Positions 1 to 7,569 of a DNA stretch of 64,000 nucleotides are shown here, in pieces. The position numbers were made by a program, and so were the translations under genes. The notes under the pieces were generated by a model. It made no database searches. It saw only the letters and a program-made list of their open reading frames with translations, and was not told the DNA's origin. Positions within the stretch are counted from its first letter, which is position 1. Each line of letters opens with the position of its first letter. This DNA is from Gammaproteobacteria bacterium RIFCSPHIGHO2_12_FULL_63_22 (GTDB lineage: Bacteria; Pseudomonadota; Gammaproteobacteria; Xanthomonadales; Xanthomonadaceae). The stretch lies in contig MGYJ01000094.1 in the NCBI GenBank assembly GCA_001801685.1, positions 1 to 64,000 of the forward strand. The letters run 5' to 3'.

Positions 1-24
1 TCCTGCGCGGTCTGGGTCTTCACG

Positions 25-261
25 GCAACACCCTGCTGTTCCGTCGCCAACGCAGGTCGCCCGCTGCCCCATTCGCAGGCTTGCTCGGTGGGGACCAGCG
101 GCCGATCCTGCGTTCTGTCCCCAGTACAACTTCCGGCGAGCGCAGCGAAGCCCACGCAATCTGCCTGCAGGCGCAGGATCGCCAGGCAGTCCTCACCAAG
201 CACGCAGTGCGACTGACGGCGCCGGGCGACCTGCGTTGGCCGCAGTACGGCAGGGTGTTGC
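25..261. repeat. Large imperfect inverted repeat in intergenic DNA
   Basis: Bases 25-112 reappear in inverted form at about 172-261. Both arms contain GCAACACCCTGC, CCAACGCAGGTCGCCC and GATCCTGCG in the same order and spacing, so the arms are diverged copies of one element about 88 bp long around a roughly 60 bp centre. A frame on the minus strand stays open from a GTG near 263 to base 1, but its product is Arg/Ala/Gln-rich and matches no family I recognise. I treat the region as repeat DNA rather than a gene. The left edge of the window may cut the element. Confidence 0.6.
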
Positions 262-292
262 ACTGAAGCTCAGTTGGTCACAGGTGCGCGTA

Positions 293-363
293 GGTGGTGG
301 CCGGGGATTATTTTGACCAAGCCGATCCCGTGTGGCGACTCAAAATGATCACCGGCCACCACC
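293..363. repeat. 24-bp-arm inverted repeat, possible IS-end remnant
   Basis: The arms are 293-316 and 340-363 and pair at 22 of 24 positions, with a 23-base loop. Each arm carries GGTGGTGGCCGG followed by an AT-rich ATTTTGA end. The repeat lies 38 bases downstream of the queE stop codon and could act as a strong hairpin in queE mRNA. The wording of the arms resembles subterminal repeats of IS21-type elements as I remember them. No transposase is present, so the IS origin is only a guess. Confidence 0.5.
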
Positions 364-401
364 CCACCCAGAACCATTGATCAAATACGCCCAGACCCGC
401 T

Positions 402-1094
402 CTACTTGCCCTGCGCATCGCCCCACAACTGCTTATGCAGCTGCATCTGGAACCGCACCGGCAACCTGTCTTCGAGAATCCACTCGGCCAATTCCCGCGC
501 CGGCAATTCACTGAAGCTCGGCGAAAACAACACCTCGCAGCGCGAGTCGAGTTCATGCTCGAGCAACATCGACTTCGCCCAGTCGTAATCGCCGCGATTG
601 CAGATCACGAATTTCACCTGGTCGTTCGGCGTCAGCAGCGGAATGTTCGACAGCAGGTTGCGATGCATCTCGCCGGAGGCCGGCGTCTTCAGGTCGAGTA
701 CGCGTGATACGCGCAGGTCCACGTCGCTGATGTCGATGGCGCCAGAGGTTTCCAGTGATACCGAATAGCCGGCATCACAGAGTTTCTTCAGCAGGCCGAT
801 GCAGCGCTTCTGCGAGAGCGGTTCGCCGCCGGTCACGCAGACGTGGCGGACGCCGTGTTTCGCCACTTCGGCGAGTATCGCGTCCATGTCCCACCATTGG
901 CCGCCGTGGAAGGCGTAGGCGGTGTCGCAATATTGGCAGCGCAAGGGGCAGCCGGTCAGGCGCACGAAAACGGTTGGCCAGCCGACGCTGCGGGCCTCGC
1001 CCTGCACGGACAGGAATATTTCAGTCAGGCGGAGTCGGTCGGGCGCGAGTGCGTCCAGCGGTTCGGCACCCACGTGCAGTGCATCGGTGCTCAT
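402..1094 (-). CDS. queE: 7-carboxy-7-deazaguanine synthase QueE
   Basis: Radical SAM enzyme that converts 6-carboxytetrahydropterin to 7-carboxy-7-deazaguanine in the cytosol, a step in preQ0/queuosine biosynthesis for tRNA modification. The 230 aa protein shows the radical-SAM cysteines in CPLRCQYCDTAYAF (about residues 50-63), the substrate-side motif LSVQGEARSVGWPTVF before it, and CVTGGEPL (SAM-binding GGE) near residue 90. It is the last gene of the tol-pal run, just after cpoB. The ATG at 1094 has a poor ribosome site. A duplicated copy of its first 12 codons precedes it behind a much better site, and the two overlap as ATGA, so translation may be coupled or begin upstream. Family assignment is firm; the translation start is open. 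Confidence 0.93.
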   Translation of the reverse strand: MSTDALHVGAEPLDALAPDRLRLTEIFLSVQGEARSVGWPTVFVRLTGCPLRCQYCDTAYAFHGGQWWDMDAILAEVAKHGVRHVCVTGGEPLSQKRCIGLLKKLCDAGYSVSLETSGAIDISDVDLRVSRVLDLKTPASGEMHRNLLSNIPLLTPNDQVKFVICNRGDYDWAKSMLLEHELDSRCEVLFSPSFSELPARELAEWILEDRLPVRFQMQLHKQLWGDAQGK

Positions 1095-1129
1095 GGCTCG
1101 GCGCCCACGTGCAACGCATCGGTACTCAC
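1060..1129 (-). repeat. 35-bp tandem duplication of the queE 5' end (12-codon leader ORF)
   Basis: On the minus strand, copy A (1129 to 1095) begins GTGAGTACCGATGCG and copy B (1094 to 1060) begins ATGAGCACCGATGCA. B is the true start of queE. The copies differ at 6 of 35 bases: five are synonymous codon changes (Ser, Ala, Leu, Gly, Glu) and one is GTG versus ATG at the start codon. Because 35 is not a multiple of three, copy A reads 12 codons and ends at a TGA that overlaps the queE ATG. An AGGCGG sequence sits about 8 bases before the GTG, whereas the queE ATG has no comparable site. Confidence 0.8.
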
Positions 1130-1145
1130 GCAGGTGCCGCCTGGA

Positions 1146-1967
1146 TCAGCGCGCGTCCAGGCTCAGTACGCGCAGCCGGCTGGTCGCCAGGCGTGCGGCA
1201 TCGCTGCCCGGGAATTCGTTGATGACACGATTCAGCGTCTGCCGTCCCGCGCCTGCATCGCCCATCTCGATCTGGCAGTAGCCCTTCTTCAACATCGCGT
1301 CAGGCGCTTTCGGCGAGTCGGGGAAGCTGGAAAGCAAGGTATCGAAACTGCGCAACGCAATCGGATAGTTCTGCGTGGCGTAATAACTCTCGCCCAGCCA
1401 GTACCAGGCATTCGCCGCCAGCGGTGCGTTGGGATAGTCCGCCAAAAAGGTCTGGAAGCTACGCGCCGATTCGACGTAATCACCCTGGCGCAAGGCGGAC
1501 AGGGCAATGTCATACGCGCCCTGTCCATTCAGTGCACGGGCATCCAGGTCCACGGCGTTTGGCGACGGCGGACGCGAACTCGTACCAGGCGCAGTGCGAG
1601 GCGGTGGATTGGCTGCAGACGGCGGCGGCAGCGGCGGCGTGGACCCACTTGCCGCACTACCCGCTTCCATGCGCTGCAAGCGGCTGTCCAGATCAATGTA
1701 TTGATCCTTCGCCTGCTGCTTGAGCTGCGCATTTTCGTTCTGCAATTGCTCAACCTGGTTGCGCAGTGCCTGCACTTCCGATTGCATCTGCGTCACGCGG
1801 TTGAGCAATTCCACATTTGCCTGGCCGGCCGAACTGGACTGCGACGCGTCCGCGGCTTCAAGCCGCGATACGCGTTCGGCCAGGCTCAGCTTCTGCGCGA
1901 AGGCGGGCGCTGCCAGCGACATCGCCAGCAACGCCACTCCGAGGGAACGCATCTTCAGGACGGCCAT
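1146..1967 (-). CDS. cpoB: Cell division coordinator CpoB (YbgF)
   Basis: Periplasmic partner of the Tol-Pal system that coordinates peptidoglycan synthesis with outer-membrane constriction. The 273 aa protein has an N-terminal signal peptide with a likely cut after APAFA (about residue 24), a coiled-coil stretch at about 27-105 rich in Leu/Glu/Gln heptads, a Pro-rich linker at about 110-135, and C-terminal TPR repeats at about 150-270 (for example YDIALSALRQGDYVESARSF and ALRSFDTLLSSFPDSPKA). This is the standard YbgF layout. It follows pal with only a few bases between them and precedes queE. Length is normal and no defect is seen. Confidence 0.93.
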   Translation of the reverse strand: MAVLKMRSLGVALLAMSLAAPAFAQKLSLAERVSRLEAADASQSSSAGQANVELLNRVTQMQSEVQALRNQVEQLQNENAQLKQQAKDQYIDLDSRLQRMEAGSAASGSTPPLPPPSAANPPPRTAPGTSSRPPSPNAVDLDARALNGQGAYDIALSALRQGDYVESARSFQTFLADYPNAPLAANAWYWLGESYYATQNYPIALRSFDTLLSSFPDSPKAPDAMLKKGYCQIEMGDAGAGRQTLNRVINEFPGSDAARLATSRLRVLSLDAR

Positions 1968-1970
1968 GTA

Positions 1971-2495
1971 TCAGCGCGTGGTGTAGACGATTTCGACACG
2001 ACGATTGCGCGACCAGCAATCTTCGCTGGAATCGGCGCAGGTCGGGCGCTCTTCGCCGTAGCTGATCACGCTGATCTGGTCGGCCGAACCGCCGTTGCCC
2101 TGGATGGCTGCCGACACCGCGTTGCCGCGACGCTCGCCCAGGCCCAGGTTGTATTCACGCGTGCCGCGCTCGTCGGCGTTGCCTTCGAGATTCATGCGCG
2201 CTTCGGGACGGTCACGCAGGTACTTCGCGTGGCAGGCGATGGCGGCCTGGAAATCCGGCTTCAGCGTGTCCTGGTCGAAATCGAAATAGACCACGCGCTG
2301 GCGAAGGCAGGAATCGGTGTCGAGGTCGGCCGGCGAGTACTTGCCCGGAGCAGTGTCGGTAATAGCGCCGGTGGTGGCGCCGGTGGTGGTTTCGCCGGCG
2401 GTGGTGTCGGCAGGAACTTCCTTCACCTTCTTGGTGCACGCGGCAAGGCTCATGGCGATGGCGGCGGCGATCATCAGGCGGGTGGTGTTGTTCAT
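1971..2495 (-). CDS. pal: Peptidoglycan-associated lipoprotein Pal
   Basis: Outer-membrane lipoprotein that binds peptidoglycan and TolB and anchors the envelope. The 174 aa precursor has a lipoprotein signal with lipobox LAAC (Cys about residue 20), a short Thr/Ala-rich linker, and an OmpA-like domain from about 65 to the end containing VYFDFDQDTLKP, NADERGTREYNLGLGERR (the diaminopimelate-binding loop) and NRRVEIVY at the C-terminus. The gene lies between tolB and cpoB, the usual order. The 63-base gap to tolB is the longest in this run and could hold a secondary promoter, but I see no clear one. Confidence 0.96.
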   Translation of the reverse strand: MNNTTRLMIAAAIAMSLAACTKKVKEVPADTTAGETTTGATTGAITDTAPGKYSPADLDTDSCLRQRVVYFDFDQDTLKPDFQAAIACHAKYLRDRPEARMNLEGNADERGTREYNLGLGERRGNAVSAAIQGNGGSADQISVISYGEERPTCADSSEDCWSRNRRVEIVYTTR

Positions 2496-2558
2496 GAAGT
2501 CTTCCTTGTTATCAGGGTATTGGGGGGAAGCAGTTCAGGTAGTTTGCTCGCGGCAATG

Positions 2559-3869
2559 TCAGCGTTGCCTGAACGGACCCCAGGCGGGCTCGCGGACGTC
2601 ACCGTTTTCGGTGCTGACGATGCGCAGCCGGACCCGGCCGTCGGCAGACACAGCATACAACACGCCACGCCGGCCTTCCTTCGTCGCATACAGCAACATG
2701 CTGGCATTGGGGGCGAAACTCGGCGATTCGTCGAGATTTCCCGGCGAAAGCGTCAGCCAGCGGGAACCGCCGCCGAAGCTCTTGTCCAGGATGGCGATGC
2801 GGTAGATGTTGCCCGAGCCCTGGGCCATGCCGATCTTCTTTCCATCGAATGAGACGGTGGCGCGGGCGTTGGATTCACCCTGGAAGCTGACTCGGGTCGG
2901 CTCGCCGCCCGTGGCCGCCACCGAATAGACCTGTGGCTTGCCGGCCCGGTCGGACGTGAACAACAGGGTCCGGCCGTCGGGCATCCAGGTCGCCTCGGTA
3001 TCGATGCCGTAGTGGCGGGTCACCTGGGTCAGCGACTTGCTGGCCAGGTCCATCACGTAGATTTCCGGATTGCCACCCTTCGACAGGGTCATCGCCAGAC
3101 GGCGCCCATCCGGCGAGAACGACGGCGCACCGTTGATGCCCTTGAAGCTGGCAACCACATCACGGCCGCCGGTGTTGAGGTCCTGCACGTAGATAGTGGA
3201 GTTGCCACGCTCGAAACTCACATACGCCAACTTGCGGCCATCGGGGCTCCAGGCCGGCGACAGCAGCGGCTCGGGCGAGCGCACGATCACTTGCTCGTTC
3301 ATGCCATCGGAATCGGCGACCTTCAGCATGTAGCGCGTGCCCGGGCCGAGGCCCGTGGCCGTTACATAGGCAACGCGAGTCCAGAACGCGCCACGCACGC
3401 CGAGGATTTTTTCGTAGATCTCGTCGGCGATCTGGTGGCCGACTTCACGCATGCTCTTTTCGCGACCGGGAATCGGCAGGCCCAGCAAGCGCGAGCGCTT
3501 GGCCACGTCATACAGGTCGTATTCCACCTGGTAGCCACCATCTGCCGTGTCGACGATTCGCCCGACCACGATGAAGTCCTGCTTGCGCAGGCGCCAGGCG
3601 TCGAAGTCGATTTCGCTGCCGCGGGTCGGTCGCGCGGGCGGCATATTGGCGACCGGCAGCGAGCGGAACTGGCCCGAGCGATTCAGGTCGTTGCGGATCA
3701 CTTCGGACACGTCGGTGCCCGGGGCCACGTTGCGGCCCTGGTAGGGCATCGGCACGACCGCGATGGGCAGGGATGCCTCGTTGCCGGATACCAATCCGAT
3801 ATCCAGGCCCTGGGCTTGCAAGCCGGATGCCGACAACAGCATCAGCACCATCAATAACAGTCGTTTCAT
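2559..3869 (-). CDS. tolB: Tol-Pal system protein TolB
   Basis: Periplasmic protein that links the inner-membrane TolQRA complex to Pal. The start at MKRLLLMVLM is preferred because it follows a signal-peptide pattern (cleavage after GLQAQ) and forms an ATGA overlap with the tolA stop; an upstream in-frame ATG would add nine unlikely residues. The mature protein has an N-terminal alpha/beta domain (about 25-160) and a beta-propeller of WD40-like repeats with SPAWSPDGRKLAYVSFE, APSFSPDGRRLAMTLSKGG and ATWMPDGRTLLFTSDRAG. The length of 436 aa is typical. Confidence 0.96.
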   Translation of the reverse strand: MKRLLLMVLMLLSASGLQAQGLDIGLVSGNEASLPIAVVPMPYQGRNVAPGTDVSEVIRNDLNRSGQFRSLPVANMPPARPTRGSEIDFDAWRLRKQDFIVVGRIVDTADGGYQVEYDLYDVAKRSRLLGLPIPGREKSMREVGHQIADEIYEKILGVRGAFWTRVAYVTATGLGPGTRYMLKVADSDGMNEQVIVRSPEPLLSPAWSPDGRKLAYVSFERGNSTIYVQDLNTGGRDVVASFKGINGAPSFSPDGRRLAMTLSKGGNPEIYVMDLASKSLTQVTRHYGIDTEATWMPDGRTLLFTSDRAGKPQVYSVAATGGEPTRVSFQGESNARATVSFDGKKIGMAQGSGNIYRIAILDKSFGGGSRWLTLSPGNLDESPSFAPNASMLLYATKEGRRGVLYAVSADGRVRLRIVSTENGDVREPAWGPFRQR

Positions 3870-4795
3870 CGGGTGCATTCCTCTCTGGGATAACAAAATG
3901 TCAGTTCGACCTTGCGCAGGAATACCTTCTCGAATCCCGAATAAGGCATCGGCGTCTTGCGCAATGCGCGGTCCACGAATTCCCGACCTTGTGAATCGTA
4001 CGGGCAGCTCATGAACTCCACATTGATGACCTCGCCGCCCGGGATCTGGGTGAAGCGAACCCTGCAGTGTGTGAGTTCCGGGGCGCCGATATGGTTCCAG
4101 TTCTGGTCGGCGGTCTGCAGCATCGCCGCCTTGTAGGCGGCCAGCAGGCCGGTATCGGCGCCGCGGTCGCCGGCTGGCGCCTCGGGGGCCACCGGGCCCG
4201 GGGTTGCCGCGGCGGCGCCCTTCAGGTCGGCCAGCTGCTGCAAACGCTGCTCTTCACGCCGGGTCCGCTTGGCGGCCTCTTCCCGCTCGCGCTGGATTTC
4301 TTCCAGCTGCTCGCGCATGCGCTGCCGGCGTTCGGCCGCCTGCTGGCGAAGGATGTCCTGGGTCAGGTCCACCTGTTCCTGGCGCACGCGTTCTTCCTGC
4401 TCACGCGCCAGGCGGTCGGCCTGTTCGGCTGCAACCCGCGCGATCCGTTCCTGGTCCACGGTATCGGGCTGGTCCTGCGGCGCCTGCGGCGTCGGTTGCA
4501 GCGGCACGTCGCTGGTCTGCGGAATCGGCTCGGGAAGCGGCTGTGGCTTGGCCGCGACCGGTTCGGGCTCGGGCTTCGGCTCGACCGGCGTCCTCTCCGA
4601 GGCATCGATGGCTGCCTGGACGCGCGCGAGGTCGGCCTTCGATGCCTGCAAGGTGGCCCGGATCGGTTCGCCGATCGCCGACTCCTCGGGCATCGTCAGC
4701 ATGTAGCGCGCACTCAGCCAGAACAGCCCGACCAGGGCGGCGTGGAAGAGCACCGACAATCCGAATGCGCGCAACTGGTCGGCCGTCGACTCCAT
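3866..4795 (-). CDS. tolA: Tol-Pal system protein TolA
   Basis: Inner-membrane protein spanning the periplasm; with TolQ and TolR it uses the proton gradient to act on TolB-Pal. In 309 aa it has one N-terminal membrane helix (about 12-33), a Pro/Glu-rich stretch (about 70-110), a long charged helical domain rich in Arg/Gln/Glu (about 115-205) and a C-terminal domain III (about 225-309) with two cysteine pairs (THCRVRF...MSCPYD and TFCYPREECTR). The stop overlaps the tolB start (ATGA), and tolR ends four bases upstream, as expected in a coupled operon. Confidence 0.93.
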   Translation of the reverse strand: MESTADQLRAFGLSVLFHAALVGLFWLSARYMLTMPEESAIGEPIRATLQASKADLARVQAAIDASERTPVEPKPEPEPVAAKPQPLPEPIPQTSDVPLQPTPQAPQDQPDTVDQERIARVAAEQADRLAREQEERVRQEQVDLTQDILRQQAAERRQRMREQLEEIQREREEAAKRTRREEQRLQQLADLKGAAAATPGPVAPEAPAGDRGADTGLLAAYKAAMLQTADQNWNHIGAPELTHCRVRFTQIPGGEVINVEFMSCPYDSQGREFVDRALRKTPMPYSGFEKVFLRKVELTFCYPREECTR

Positions 4796-4799
4796 GCGG

Positions 4800-5246
4800 T
4801 CAGCGCGCCTTTGCCTCGGGTGGCTTGCTCATCAGGCTCATTTTTTCGACGCCGGCTTTTTGAAGCAGCGTCATTACGTCATAGACCTGCTGGTAGCTGG
4901 TCTTCTTGTCGCCCGCCACGTACACCGCGATGTTGGGATTGGTCGCCACCAGGGAGCGCATCTCCGCATCCAGGTCAGCGAAGGTCACTTTCTTCAGGTT
5001 GGCGTCGGGCAACTTCAGCCCGTAGCCGCCCAGCGAATCCACGCTGACGATCACCGGCTCTTTGTCGCTGGTGATGCCGCGCGCCTGGGAATCGGGCATG
5101 TCGATGTCCACGCCCAGGTTCAGCAGCGGCGCCGTGATCATGAAGATGATCAGCAGCACCAGCATCACGTCGATATAGGGCACGACGTTGATTTCCGATT
5201 TCAGCTTGCGGGTGCGCAATCGGCGGGAAAAGGCGGAGGTGGTCAT
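4800..5246 (-). CDS. tolR: Tol-Pal system protein TolR (ExbD family)
   Basis: Membrane protein that forms the proton-driven TolQ-TolR motor with TolQ. The 148 aa sequence has a short cytoplasmic N-terminus, one membrane helix beginning INVVPYIDVMLVLLIIFMI with the conserved Asp of the proton path at the membrane face (residue about 27), and a periplasmic ExbD/TolR domain ending in a TSYQQVYDVMTLLQKAGVEK stretch. It sits between tolQ and tolA, 36 bases after tolQ. Length and motif order are normal for the family. Confidence 0.95.
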   Translation of the reverse strand: MTTSAFSRRLRTRKLKSEINVVPYIDVMLVLLIIFMITAPLLNLGVDIDMPDSQARGITSDKEPVIVSVDSLGGYGLKLPDANLKKVTFADLDAEMRSLVATNPNIAVYVAGDKKTSYQQVYDVMTLLQKAGVEKMSLMSKPPEAKAR

Positions 5247-5282
5247 GGCAGGTTCCTCAACGGTCGCGGGCGGCGAATGGGG

Positions 5283-6053
5283 TTAGCCCTGTTCATCCGT
5301 GTGCGATTGCCTTTGCAGGATCGAGGAAAATTCCTCGGCGAAACTTTCGTAGCGCACCGACAGGCGCTCGACCCGCGTCGCGAAGCGGTTGTAGGCCCAC
5401 ACTGCGGGAATGGCGGCAAAAAGACCCATTGCGGTGGCGATCAGTGCTTCCGAAATACCCGGCGCCACCGTGGCGATGGTCGCCTGTTTGTTGTTGGCCA
5501 GGCCGTGGAAGGAAATCATGATGCCAAACACGGTTCCGACCAGGCCCACGTACGGCGCCGTCGATCCAACATTCGCAAGCAGCTCGAGGTTGTGTTCCAG
5601 TCGGTCGATTTCGCGGGCGAGAGTCGCGCGCATGGCGCGTTGCGCGCCTTCCAGCTGGCTGCGCGCGTCAATGGTGCGGTGTTGCTGGCGCAGGCGGGTG
5701 AACTCGCGGAAGCCGGCTTCGAAAATCGCTTCGAGCCCCGTCACCACGCGATTTCGCTCGGTCGAGGTGCGGTACAGGGCATTCAATTCCGCGCCCGACC
5801 AGAACCGGCCCTCGAACTCCTCGGCCTCGCGATTGGCCTGGTTGAACACGCTGGTCTTGCGGAAGATCACGAACCAGCTCATCACCGAGGCGACCAGCAG
5901 CAGGATCATCACCACCAGAACCGGCCAGCTGGCATGCAGTATCAGGTCGAGGTAATCGAGCCCACCCTCTCCTACCGCCACGGCCTGCACGGCGACTTCC
6001 GGCGGTGCTGCGGTGGCGGCGGTGGCTGCCAGCATCATCAGGGCATCGATCAT
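5283..6053 (-). CDS. tolQ: Tol-Pal system protein TolQ (MotA/TolQ/ExbB channel)
   Basis: Inner-membrane proton-channel subunit of the Tol motor. Three membrane helices are visible: one near the N-terminus (about 30-52) and a pair around NVGSTAPYVGLVGTVFGIM and ISEALIATAMGLFAAIPAVW, with a large cytoplasmic loop between the first and second. The start at MIDALMML is chosen because its ATG overlaps the ybgC stop (ATGA). A longer reading frame upstream is just the end of ybgC in another frame. The product of 256 aa is slightly longer than the E. coli protein. Confidence 0.95.
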   Translation of the reverse strand: MIDALMMLAATAATAAPPEVAVQAVAVGEGGLDYLDLILHASWPVLVVMILLLVASVMSWFVIFRKTSVFNQANREAEEFEGRFWSGAELNALYRTSTERNRVVTGLEAIFEAGFREFTRLRQQHRTIDARSQLEGAQRAMRATLAREIDRLEHNLELLANVGSTAPYVGLVGTVFGIMISFHGLANNKQATIATVAPGISEALIATAMGLFAAIPAVWAYNRFATRVERLSVRYESFAEEFSSILQRQSHTDEQG

Positions 6054-6502
6054 CGGGGGGATTCTCCGGGAATGGGGTCGGCCAGCATCCACTTGGGCAG
6101 GGGACGCGGCTTGAAAGTGGAAGCACGCAGGCAGGCAATGCGCATCTGCGCACGCAGGAGACACTCGTCGTCGCGAAAAAGTTCCTGCGCGACGGTGAAA
6201 CTGGCCGATCGACGTTCGGTAAGCACTACGGTCACCTGCAGCAAATCATCCAGTCGCGCCGGTTTCAGGAATTCGATGTTCATGTCGCGCACCGCCAGCA
6301 CCAGGTCGTCGCTGTCGCGCAGCGATTGCTGGTGGATGCCCAAGGCGCGGACCCACTCGGTGCGGGCCCGTTCCAGGAAGCACAGGTACTGCGCGTGGTA
6401 AACCACGCCCCCGGCGTCCGTATCTTCCCAGTAGATCCTTATCGGATAGCTGAACGGCGCGGCGGGACTGGGCTCGGTCGCGGCGTCGGGGTCCTGGTTC
6501 AC
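6050..6502 (-). CDS. ybgC: Acyl-CoA thioesterase YbgC, Tol-Pal associated
   Basis: Hotdog-fold thioesterase acting on short/long-chain acyl-CoA, usually the first gene of the tol-pal operon. The 150 aa protein shows the family motif [19 protein letters not shown] with the catalytic Asp, followed by [13 protein letters not shown]. The start is a GTG that overlaps the ruvB stop (GTGA), and the stop overlaps the tolQ start, so ruvB, ybgC and tolQ are probably translated in a coupled way. N-terminal residues 1-17 are Ala/Pro-rich and precede the fold. Confidence 0.93.
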   Translation of the reverse strand: MNQDPDAATEPSPAAPFSYPIRIYWEDTDAGGVVYHAQYLCFLERARTEWVRALGIHQQSLRDSDDLVLAVRDMNIEFLKPARLDDLLQVTVVLTERRSASFTVAQELFRDDECLLRAQMRIACLRASTFKPRPLPKWMLADPIPGESPR

Positions 6503-7542
6503 TCGAAGAGATCCGTTGCCTGCTGGTCCGGGCGACGCGGCGGCTTCAGGCCCAGGTGCGTATAGGCCTTGTTCGTGGCCATGCGGCCGCGCGCGCTGCG
6601 CACGATGTAGCCCTGCTGGATCAGGTAGGGCTCGATCACGTCTTCCAGGGTGCCGCGTTCCTCGCTAAGCGCTGCGGCCAGCGATTCCACGCCGACCGGG
6701 CCGCCTTCGAAATTGTTGATGATCATGCGCAGCAGGTTGCGATCAACCTCATCGAAGCCCTGGGCATCCACCTGCAGCATCTTCATCGCTGCGTCGGCTG
6801 CGGCCTTGTCGATATGGCCCTCGGCCCGCACCTGGGCGAAATCGCGGGCGCGGCGCAACAGGCGGTTAGCGATGCGCGGCGTGCCGCGCGAGCGCGTGGC
6901 GATTTCCCCGGCGCCTTCGGGCGCGCAGGCGATGTCCAGGATGGAGGCCGAGCGGCGCACGATGCGGGTCAGTTCTTCCGGTGAATAGAACTGCAGGCGC
7001 TGCACGATGCCGAACCGGTCGCGCAGGGGGCCGGTCAGCAGGCCGGCGCGCGTGGTGGCGCCAACCAGGGTGAAGGGCGGCAGGTCCAGCTTGATCGAGC
7101 GTGCGGCCGGGCCCTCGCCGATCATGATGTCGATCTGGAAATCTTCCATCGCCGGATACAGCACTTCTTCCACCACCGGCGACAGCCGATGGATCTCGTC
7201 GATGAAGAGCACGTCGTGCGGCTGCAGGTTGGTCAGCAGGGCGGCCAGGTCGCCAGCGCGCTCGATTACCGGGCCGGAAGTCTGGCGCAGGTTGACGCCC
7301 ATCTCGTGGGCGATCACGTGGGCCAACGTGGTCTTGCCCAAGCCGGGCGGGCCGAATATCAGCACGTGGTCCAGCGCTTCGCTGCGGCGGCGGGCCGCTT
7401 CGATATAGATCTTCAGCTGCTCGCGGACGGTTTCCTGGCCGAGGTATTCATCCAGCCGCTTGGGCCGGATGCTGGCCTCGACCGCCTCGTCTTCGCGGGT
7501 AACGGAACTGCCCAGGACGCGCGTTTCTTCCATGCCGGGCAT
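6499..7542 (-). CDS. ruvB: Holliday junction branch-migration helicase RuvB
   Basis: AAA+ motor that drives RuvA-bound Holliday junctions in recombination and repair. The 347 aa protein has Walker [10 protein letters not shown], Walker [11 protein letters not shown], the sensor-1 segment [19 protein letters not shown] and the C-terminal winged helix with [18 protein letters not shown]. Gene order is ruvC, ruvA, kup, ruvB, so the ruv genes are split by a potassium transporter. The kup stop lies upstream across a 27-base gap. Confidence 0.97.
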   Translation of the reverse strand: MPGMEETRVLGSSVTREDEAVEASIRPKRLDEYLGQETVREQLKIYIEAARRRSEALDHVLIFGPPGLGKTTLAHVIAHEMGVNLRQTSGPVIERAGDLAALLTNLQPHDVLFIDEIHRLSPVVEEVLYPAMEDFQIDIMIGEGPAARSIKLDLPPFTLVGATTRAGLLTGPLRDRFGIVQRLQFYSPEELTRIVRRSASILDIACAPEGAGEIATRSRGTPRIANRLLRRARDFAQVRAEGHIDKAAADAAMKMLQVDAQGFDEVDRNLLRMIINNFEGGPVGVESLAAALSEERGTLEDVIEPYLIQQGYIVRSARGRMATNKAYTHLGLKPPRRPDQQATDLFE

Positions 7543-7569
7543 TATGGCTTAGTTCGTTACGCGAGTGGC

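Noticed and set aside
1-263. Open reading frame on the minus strand running off the left edge
   Set aside because: It covers both arms of a large inverted repeat, has a biased Arg/Ala/Gln composition and no recognisable family, so it is better explained as repeat DNA.
843-2852. Long plus-strand open frame of 669 codons opposite queE, cpoB and pal
   Set aside because: It is the antisense of three well-supported genes; long open antisense frames are common in GC-rich DNA.
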